DNA of 64,000 nucleotides from positions 62,001 to 126,000 of the forward strand of contig CAYQJX010000004.1 in NCBI GenBank assembly GCA_964417965.1, read 5' to 3'. The DNA is from UBA9959 sp964417965. GTDB lineage: Bacteria > Elusimicrobiota > Elusimicrobia > Elusimicrobiales > UBA9959. Position 1 is the stretch's first letter, and the number at the start of each line of letters is the position of its first letter. The position numbers and the translations under genes were made by a program. The notes under the pieces were generated by a model, which worked only from the letters and a program-made list of their open reading frames with translations, did not search any database and was not told the DNA's origin. Shown piece after piece: positions 58,304 through 64,000 of this stretch.

Positions 58304-60670
58304 CTAAAAAAGTTCCTCATCCGATTCCTGGGCTTTCAGGTACTTGACCTCTTCGGAGCCCTCGGCCTGGCCGTCCTCGAAGCCCGTAGGCGCCTCTTCG
58401 GGCGCGGGGCCGGCGGCAGGGGCGTCAGGCAGCGGGAGCTGGGCGATCTCGCCGGTCTTCCTGGCCTGCTTTTTAGCCTTGGCCCTGGCGGGCTTCTTTA
58501 CGGGGGCGGCGCTCACGCTCTTCTCCCCGCCTGAAAAATCCAGCAGTTCTATGGCGTTGTTGTTGATGCCGCGCACGATGTCCTGCTTGGCGGCGTCCAC
58601 CTCGAACTGGTAAACCATCGGCTCCTGCTTGGGCCGCAGCAGGCGGTACTGCACCACCAGGATGTCGCCGTGCAGCGGGGTGGCGGTCCATTCTTCGTTG
58701 GTGCCGCCGGCCGCGCCGGACAGGAAGGCGTTGGCGAACCAGGATTTTATGGTGCCGCGCCCGCCGGAAAGTTTGTAGTCCTTCACTATCTCAAGGGATT
58801 TGCGGATATTCTCGTTGGCCGGCTTCTCGGGGGCCGCCGGGGGCGCTTCCTGCCCGGCCGGCTGCGCCGCGGGCTGCGTGGCGGCAGGCTGGAGCGCCTC
58901 TTCGTCCACGCCGGCGGGCTCGGCCTTCAGCACCGGCTGGGAGCCCTCGGCCTTGCCTTCCAGCTGGCTGGAGAGCTCCTGGGCTTTTTTCTTGCCGCCC
59001 AGGTTCAGCATGGTCAGTTCGGAGAGGCTCACGCCTTCGCCGAGGAAGAAATAACCTAGGCCGCCGGCCGCCATGGAGCCGAAGACCACCAGGATAGTGA
59101 GGAAAGCCATCTTCCCGCCGCGGCGGGGCTTCTTCTCCGGGGCTTTAGCCGGAGCCGCGCCGCCTTTTACCGCCGCCACCGGGACGCGCAGGGTCTTGTC
59201 CGGGGATTCGGCGGGGGCTTCGGGGCCTTTCTTGTCGGCCGCGGGGGCCGGCTGGGCGGAAGGCTGAAAAGTCTGCGCCTCGGGAGCCCTAAGGGGAGCC
59301 GCAGCCGCGGGCGCCGCGGCCTGGGGCTGGAACTGGAAGCCGTGCTGCACCGTCGCGCCGAAAGCGGGAGCCTGCGCCGGGGCCTGGGCGGGGGCGGGCT
59401 GGGCCTGGTGAGCGGGCGCGGCCTGGGCCGGCACGCCGAAATCGTAAGTGGGCGGCTTTACCGGCTGGGGCTGGGCAGCGGGCGCCTGCTGGGCCTGCGC
59501 CGGGGCTTCGTAGCGGGTCTCTATCTGGAACTGCTGCACGTCCGGCTTGGAGGTGACCACGGTGAAATCGTAGACCACGCCGCCGGCCTGCTGGGGCAGG
59601 GGCTCGAGGGCCTCGGGCTTGAAGGCGCCGGGAGGCGCGGCTTCGGGGCCGGGGAGCGGCTTGTCGTAATGGGAACCGTAAACGTAGGCCGGGGCCTGGG
59701 TCTGGCCGAGGCTCTTGAACTTGCGGCTGGTGAGGCCGGCGTCGTTCTCCGGCTCCTTCAGCTCGCGGTGCAGGGAGCTCTCCAGCTTTATCTCGCTGGA
59801 GCGCTTCATGCTCTTGAAAGACTTTATCTCGGGTTCTTCAGCCTGCTCTATCATGTCCGCCGCGGCCTGCTCGGGCTCCGCGGCAGGGGCCGGGGCGGGC
59901 TCGACGAGCGATTTCGCGGCCAGCGGTTCGGCCGCGGGCAGGGACCGGGGCGCGGGGACCGCTTTAGCGGGCGCGGCGGCGTCGGCCTTAATATCTTCTT
60001 TAAGAGAGAGTTCTTCTTTCCTGATCTCTTCTATCTGCTTTAAGGTTTCGGCCTTTTCCTTGAGGTCGGCCAGGTGGCGCACCTGCTCCAGCTCTTTGGC
60101 GCTGACGTCGGCCTTGCCGAGTTCCCCCTTCAGGCGGGCCTCCAGCTCCTGGATGCGCTCGCGGTTCTTGCGCTCCTCGGACTCCTTCATGCGGATCTTT
60201 TCGAGGAGGAGGTTCTTTTCCCAGCGGGCGGCTTCGAGCTCTTCCTGTATGCGGGAAAGGCGGATGTCGAATTTTTCGGCCAGGTCGTAATCGGTTTCCT
60301 GGGGCTGGGAGGGAGCCTGGGCTCCGTCCTTGTAGGCGCCGAGGATGTTGTCTATGCTGTCGAGCAGTTCGCCGTAGGAGGAGCCGGCGGAGGGGTCCTT
60401 GTCCTCGAAATAGCGGACGGTGGAGCTGAAGCCGGTCTCGTACTCGTAGGCGCCGGACATGACGCCGGTGGCCACGGTGCGGCCCACGCCCACGCTCAGG
60501 GCGGAGGCGATCTCGGGCAGCTGGGAGGCGGGGCGCCAGTCGCCGGCGCTGTCGCCGGTGCAGGTCTCGGGGCAGACCAGGCTTTCCTCGGCGAAAGCGG
60601 GAAGAGCCAGCATTTCTGCGGGCTCGTAGGGGCCGAGGATATTGCCTTCAGAGTAGAACCAGTATTTCAT
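58304..60670 (-). CDS. Large membrane protein with GYF_2-like N-terminus, coiled coil and single TM
   Basis: A 788-residue protein. Residues about 1-60 resemble the GYF_2 fold (KYWFYSEGNILGPYEPAEM, then a WRPASQL end), which binds proline-rich peptides. A charged coiled coil (about 135-230) and a long Pro/Ala/Gln-rich disordered region follow. One membrane helix lies at about 520-545 (FLTILVVFGSMAAGGLGYFFL), and a C-terminal folded domain of about 100 residues (about 620-720, WTATPLHGDILVVQYRLLR) is followed by a basic and then acidic tail. It precedes pilB on the same strand and may organise the pilus machine; this is inference, and I know no named family with this architecture. Confidence 0.65.
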   Translation of the reverse strand: MKYWFYSEGNILGPYEPAEMLALPAFAEESLVCPETCTGDSAGDWRPASQLPEIASALSVGVGRTVATGVMSGAYEYETGFSSTVRYFEDKDPSAGSSYGELLDSIDNILGAYKDGAQAPSQPQETDYDLAEKFDIRLSRIQEELEAARWEKNLLLEKIRMKESEERKNRERIQELEARLKGELGKADVSAKELEQVRHLADLKEKAETLKQIEEIRKEELSLKEDIKADAAAPAKAVPAPRSLPAAEPLAAKSLVEPAPAPAAEPEQAAADMIEQAEEPEIKSFKSMKRSSEIKLESSLHRELKEPENDAGLTSRKFKSLGQTQAPAYVYGSHYDKPLPGPEAAPPGAFKPEALEPLPQQAGGVVYDFTVVTSKPDVQQFQIETRYEAPAQAQQAPAAQPQPVKPPTYDFGVPAQAAPAHQAQPAPAQAPAQAPAFGATVQHGFQFQPQAAAPAAAAPLRAPEAQTFQPSAQPAPAADKKGPEAPAESPDKTLRVPVAAVKGGAAPAKAPEKKPRRGGKMAFLTILVVFGSMAAGGLGYFFLGEGVSLSELTMLNLGGKKKAQELSSQLEGKAEGSQPVLKAEPAGVDEEALQPAATQPAAQPAGQEAPPAAPEKPANENIRKSLEIVKDYKLSGGRGTIKSWFANAFLSGAAGGTNEEWTATPLHGDILVVQYRLLRPKQEPMVYQFEVDAAKQDIVRGINNNAIELLDFSGGEKSVSAAPVKKPARAKAKKQARKTGEIAQLPLPDAPAAGPAPEEAPTGFEDGQAEGSEEVKYLKAQESDEELF

Positions 60671-60747
60671 AGGTCTTGCTATGATAATTCTACAACTATG
60701 CTATTTAGGATTTGATTCTAAGTTGTAACGAATTTGTTACAGGGATC

Positions 60748-60861
60748 GGCAGTGGTATCCCTCCCGAAAACCCGGCTGACCGCAGGGAAACCGTTGCGCG
60801 GTTTCCCCCCCGAAGCGGGGCCCCCCTTTCCCCAAGGGTTTTCGGGAGGGATACCACTGCC
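60748..60861. repeat. Structured palindromic element with a 26-bp perfect terminal inverted repeat
   Basis: The arms 60748-60773 and 60836-60861 are perfect inverted repeats of 26 bases. Inside are two further hairpins: GGGAAACCG with CGGTTTCCC (60785-60807) and CCCCG-AAG-CGGGG (60808-60820). The whole resembles a three-stem cloverleaf. It lies in the 381-base gap between the GYF-like gene and gltX. No coding sequence fits. Confidence 0.8.
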
Positions 60862-60875
60862 TCCGCATCGGAATT

Positions 60876-61050
60876 CGGTTTTGCGCGGAGGGAAGGCCAG
60901 GGTGTGCCTTCGCAGGGGCCTCGCGAGCCCCGAGCTTGCGTAGCGCGAGGGGCGAGTCGAAAGAGCGAGGCCACGGTGTGGCCGAGCGTACCCGGAGAAG
61001 GCATACCCTGGCCTTCCCGACTACGCATCCTGCGTTTCCCCGCAAAACCG
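60876..61050. repeat. Structured repeat B, homologous to repeat A at 37077-37211
   Basis: Outer arms CGGTTTTGCG and CGCAAAACCG (60876-60885 and 61041-61050) and inner arms of about 20 bases (60892-60911 and 60997-61016, one mismatch) enclose two hairpins. Hairpin 2 is GGCCAC, GGT loop, GTGGCC (60969-60983). The inner sequence aligns with repeat A around gagc-cttgc-agcgcg-gggcga-gagcgagg-cacggtgtg-cgagcgt. It ends two bases before the gltX stop codon. The other part of this gap (60671-60747) shows nothing I can name. Confidence 0.8.
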
Positions 61051-61051
61051 G

Positions 61052-62491
61052 TTACAGTTTAGCGAGGGCGACGGAGAGGCGGCGGAGGGTTTCGGGTTTG
61101 CCGAGGAGTTCGGCTATTTCTACGGCGCCGGTCGGGGTGACGGCCTGGCCGGAGATGGCGATGCGCAGGGGCCACATGACGGGGCCCAGCTTGGCCCCCT
61201 TGGCTTCGGCATAGCCTTTGACGGCGGCCAGGATGCCGGCGTAGTCCCAGGCCGGCAGGCCGTTAAGGATGGCCTGAAGATCTATCAAAACCGCCTTGCT
61301 GGTTTCCAGCGTGGTCTTGTTCTTGGCGTGAACAAACAGCTCCGGAGAATACTTTTCTTCGAGCGCCGCCAGGAAGGCCGTCATAGCCGGCAGGTCGGCG
61401 AGCTTTTCCACCTTCCCCTGTATATAGCCGGTAAGTTTTTTAGAGTCAAAGCCCTTAACAATGTTCTCGGGGTAGAACTTCAGGAACAGCTCCTGCGCCT
61501 TCTCCGGCGGCAGGGCCTTCACATGCTGGGCGTTAAGCCAGGTCATCTTGGTCTCGTCGAACATGGCCGGCGCCTTGCCGATGCGGGCGATGTCGAACTT
61601 GGCGATTAGGTCGGCCTTGGTAAAGAACTCCTGCTCTGTACCGGGGTTCCAGCCAAGCAGCGCTATATAGTTCAGGATAGCCTCGGGCAGGTAGCCCTTA
61701 TCCAGCAGGTCGGACAGCGCCGCGCTGCCCTCGCGCTTGGAAAGCTTCTTGCCGTTGGCCCCCATGATATGCGGCAGGTGGATATGCTCCGGCGCGTCCC
61801 AGCCGAAGGCGCGGTAGAGCAGCAGGTACTTGGGCGTCGAGGAGATATACTCGCAGCCGCGCATCACGTGGGTAATGCCCATCAGGTGGTCGTCCACCAC
61901 GTTGGCGAAATTATACGTCGGGTAGCCGTCCCGCTTAAGCAGGATCTGGTCGTCGAGCTGCTTATGGTCCACCGTGATCTCGCCGTAGACGAAATCCTTG
62001 AACGTGGTGCTGCCCTCGCGGTCGATCTTCTGCCTGATGACGAACGGCAGGCCCTTGGCCAGGTTCGCCTGCACCTCGGCCCCGGAGAGCCGGCTGCAGC
62101 GCCCGTCGTAGCCGAGTATCGGGCCGTCAGCCTCCTCTTCGGGCTCCTCCTGCTTCTCGTGCTTTTCGCAGAAGCAGCGGTAGGCGTGGCCGGAGGCCAG
62201 CAACTTAGCGGCGTACTCGCGGTAGATCGGCCGGCGCTCGCTCTGCACGTAGGGGCCTACGGGGCCGCCCTTGTCCGGGCCCTCGTCATGCTCCAGCCCG
62301 GTCACCCGGAGACTCTCGTAGATGACCTTAACGCTGTCCTCCACCAGCCGCGCCTGGTCGGTGTCCTCTATGCGCAGGATGAAGACGCCCTCGGTCTTCC
62401 TGGCGTAGAGGTAGGCGTAAAGCGCGGTGCGCAGGTTGCCTATATGCATGTAGCCGGTAGGGCTGGGGGCGAATCTGGTCCTGACTTCCAT
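61052..62491 (-). CDS. gltX: Glutamyl-tRNA synthetase
   Basis: A 479-residue class I synthetase. It starts MEVRTRFAPSPTGYMHIGNLRTAL (in parts) with the HIGH-type motif, followed by LRIEDTDQARL, the C-x-C-type zinc region around YRCFCEKH and the KLSKREG signature. The helical anticodon-binding C-terminus includes LPPEKAQELFLKFYPENI. The start at 62491 is preceded by AAGGA; the frame is open to 62689 but that stretch overlaps recN in another frame. It could be discriminating or non-discriminating; no gatCAB is in the window. Confidence 0.96.
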   Translation of the reverse strand: MEVRTRFAPSPTGYMHIGNLRTALYAYLYARKTEGVFILRIEDTDQARLVEDSVKVIYESLRVTGLEHDEGPDKGGPVGPYVQSERRPIYREYAAKLLASGHAYRCFCEKHEKQEEPEEEADGPILGYDGRCSRLSGAEVQANLAKGLPFVIRQKIDREGSTTFKDFVYGEITVDHKQLDDQILLKRDGYPTYNFANVVDDHLMGITHVMRGCEYISSTPKYLLLYRAFGWDAPEHIHLPHIMGANGKKLSKREGSAALSDLLDKGYLPEAILNYIALLGWNPGTEQEFFTKADLIAKFDIARIGKAPAMFDETKMTWLNAQHVKALPPEKAQELFLKFYPENIVKGFDSKKLTGYIQGKVEKLADLPAMTAFLAALEEKYSPELFVHAKNKTTLETSKAVLIDLQAILNGLPAWDYAGILAAVKGYAEAKGAKLGPVMWPLRIAISGQAVTPTGAVEIAELLGKPETLRRLSVALAKL

Positions 62492-62525
62492 GTTGTCGTT
62501 CCTTGTGCTCCGGATTGGGTTGAAA

Positions 62526-64000
62526 TTATTTGCCGGACTCGGCCAGCAGCTCGCGGGCGTGCTTGAGGCCCAGATCGGTGGACTGCTTCTTGCCGCCCAG
62601 CATGCGGGCGATCTCCCTCTCGCGGGCGGGCGCGTCCAGGCGCCGCACCGAGGCGGCGGCCACGCCCTTCTCCACGTCCTTCTCCACATAGAAGTGCGCG
62701 CTGCCGAAAGCGGCCACCTGCGGCAGGTGGGTTATGCAGAAGATCTGTTTTGAGCCGGCGAGTTTGGCCAGTTTCTCCCCCACCAGCCGGCCGGTCACAG
62801 CGCCCACGCCGGCGTCCACCTCGTCGAACACTTGCGCGCCTATGCGGTCCGCCCGCGAGAGCACGGTCTTGAGCGCCAGCATAATGCGGGCCATCTCTCC
62901 GCCGGAGGCGGTATAGCGCAGCGGCCGCAGCGGGTAGCCGGGATTGGCGGTAAAAAGGTATTCCACGGAATCTCCGCCAGAGGAGGTGATGGTCCCTTCG
63001 TCGTAGGCCGCGTCCACGGTGAAGCGCACTTCCTTGAAGCCCAGGCCCTCGGCCTCTTTGATGATCTCTGCGGAAAGTTTTTTGGCGGCTCCGGCGCGCT
63101 TCTCATGCAGCGCGGAAGCCAGCTTTTCCAGTTTCGCCCTGGCGGCGGAAAGCTTTTTCTCTATCTCGGAGCGGTCCAGCGTCAGGTCGTCGAGACTGCC
63201 CGCCTTGGCGCGCAGTTCGTCAGCCTTGGCCAGCACGGCGGGGATATCCGCGCCGTATTTTTTCTTGAGGCTCTTAAACTTCTCCAGGCGGGTGAGCACG
63301 CGGTCCACTTCTCCGGGGTCGGAATGCACACCCTTGCCGTAGGCGCGCAGCTCGCCGGAAAGGTCCCGCAGCTCTATGGCCGCGGAATTCAGGCGGGCGA
63401 CCAGCGGCTCGGCCAGGGGATCTATGGCGGCCAGGCTTTTGAGGCGTTCAAGCGCCTTCTCCGAGCCGCCGGCGGCGTCGTCCACCAGACCGTGGGCTTC
63501 ACCGGAGAGGGTGAAAAGTTTCTCGGAATTCTTCAGGCGGGGCCAGAGGGCTTCCAGCTCCTCCTCCTCTCCCGGTTTCAGTTTCGCGTCCTCTATTTCA
63601 CCCAGCTGAAAGCGGTACAGGTCCAGCAGGCGGCTGCGCTCGTCCTCGGACATGGAAACGGCGTTGAGGCTCTCCTCGAGCGCCCGGGCGGCGGCCCAGG
63701 CCTCCTCTACGGTCTTAACCTCTTTCTCCAGCCGGCCGTAGCGGTCCAGCAGGTCGCGCTGCGTTTCGGGCTTGAGCAGGCTCTGGTGCTCGTTCTGGCC
63801 GTGAAAGTCCACCAGGTAGCCGCCTATCTCGGAAAGCTGGGCCTGCGTGGCCGGGACGCCGTTGACGGCGGCCCGGGTGCGGCCTTTGGGGTCGGCCTGG
63901 CGGCGTATCTTGAAAGTCCCGCCCTTTATGGCCCAGCGCTCGGCGGCGGCGGCGGGCAGGTTGTCGGCGGCGAACTCCCCCTCTACCTCGGCCGATGGGG
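62526..64000 (-). CDS. recN: DNA repair protein RecN, 5' end cut off by the window edge
   Basis: At least 490 codons of the SMC-like repair ATPase RecN; the N-terminal Walker A part lies outside the window. Visible order: an internal region with NGVPATQAQLSEIGGYLVDFHGQNEH (in parts, the RecN hallmark), a coiled-coil middle, then the C-terminal ATPase lobe with SGGEMARIMLALK, Walker B VFDEVDAGVGAVTG and CITHLPQVAAF. Residue 1 of the visible part is continuous from the window end with no stop. It is followed 34 bases later by gltX. Confidence 0.95.
   Translation of the reverse strand, partial: PSAEVEGEFAADNLPAAAAERWAIKGGTFKIRRQADPKGRTRAAVNGVPATQAQLSEIGGYLVDFHGQNEHQSLLKPETQRDLLDRYGRLEKEVKTVEEAWAAARALEESLNAVSMSEDERSRLLDLYRFQLGEIEDAKLKPGEEEELEALWPRLKNSEKLFTLSGEAHGLVDDAAGGSEKALERLKSLAAIDPLAEPLVARLNSAAIELRDLSGELRAYGKGVHSDPGEVDRVLTRLEKFKSLKKKYGADIPAVLAKADELRAKAGSLDDLTLDRSEIEKKLSAARAKLEKLASALHEKRAGAAKKLSAEIIKEAEGLGFKEVRFTVDAAYDEGTITSSGGDSVEYLFTANPGYPLRPLRYTASGGEMARIMLALKTVLSRADRIGAQVFDEVDAGVGAVTGRLVGEKLAKLAGSKQIFCITHLPQVAAFGSAHFYVEKDVEKGVAAASVRRLDAPAREREIARMLGGKKQSTDLGLKHARELLAESGK

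Overview
The window is GC-rich (roughly two thirds G+C by eye), densely packed bacterial chromosome with short AT-rich intergenic promoters. Lipoproteins, an LptE-like protein, periplasmic signal peptides and a PilB-PilT-PilC set point to a diderm bacterium. The leuS-lptE-holA, glgC-phoH-ybeY and hrcA-grpE-dnaK-dnaJ-rsmE blocks are chromosomal housekeeping synteny, so this is not a plasmid or prophage. The mix (DnaA-type AAA+ protein with long Pro/Ala linkers, GYF-like membrane protein, compact UvrC, bacterial microcompartment) would fit Elusimicrobiota or a neighbouring uncultured phylum. That assignment is a guess, since no rRNA, tRNA or other decisive marker lies in the window. I saw no CRISPR array, insertion sequence, tRNA or rRNA.

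Layout. 1-14.2 kb (all minus): dprA (cut by the window edge), a LysM protein and comM; then a possible long transcription unit made of a repeat-rich protein, a DnaA-type AAA+ protein, a GAF histidine kinase and three envelope lipoproteins; then a zinc-ribbon membrane protein and an mtaB-type gene. 14.3-20.9 kb: a small nucleotidyltransferase-like gene, a lone receiver protein, and the heat-shock operon behind a consensus promoter with a CIRCE operator. 20.9-25.4 kb: a secreted orphan, an SDR enzyme, ArfB, a GH84 hexosaminidase and a TPR protein.

25.4-35.4 kb holds the centrepiece, a complete bacterial microcompartment (BMC) operon. It encodes two BMC-H, two tandem-domain BMC-T and three BMC-P shell proteins, plus deoxyribose-phosphate aldolase (DeoC), CoA-acylating aldehyde dehydrogenase, PduL, TpiA, an RpiB-like isomerase, PduS and a leading aminotransferase. 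It belongs to the sugar-phosphate-utilising (SPU) type of BMC. The inferred route is deoxyribose-5-phosphate to acetaldehyde plus glyceraldehyde-3-phosphate (DeoC), acetaldehyde to acetyl-CoA (aldehyde dehydrogenase), acetyl-CoA to acetyl-phosphate (PduL), with TpiA draining the triose. No alcohol dehydrogenase is present. A PduS flavoprotein and a PduT-like shell protein carrying the iron-sulfur cysteine suggest that electrons leave through the shell instead. The RpiB-like protein has a rewritten active-site loop and DeoC has a cysteine-rich linker.

35.4-45.6 kb: a secreted HExxH protein, a YtxH-like protein, a structured repeat, a sodium:solute symporter with NagZ and MazG, thyX, a periplasmic adaptor, a chlorite-dismutase-fold protein, GlgC, PhoH and YbeY. 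45.6-54 kb: leuS-lptE-holA, rpsT, murJ, compact uvrC and an alkyltransferase. 54-60.7 kb: pilC, pilT, pilB and a GYF-like membrane protein. 60.7-61.05 kb: two structured repeats, one related to the repeat at 37.1 kb. 61-64 kb: gltX and recN (cut by the window edge). Besides the BMC, the observations I would pursue first are the repeat family with compensatory base changes and the related C-terminal domains in the proteins at 8.1-11.9 kb.
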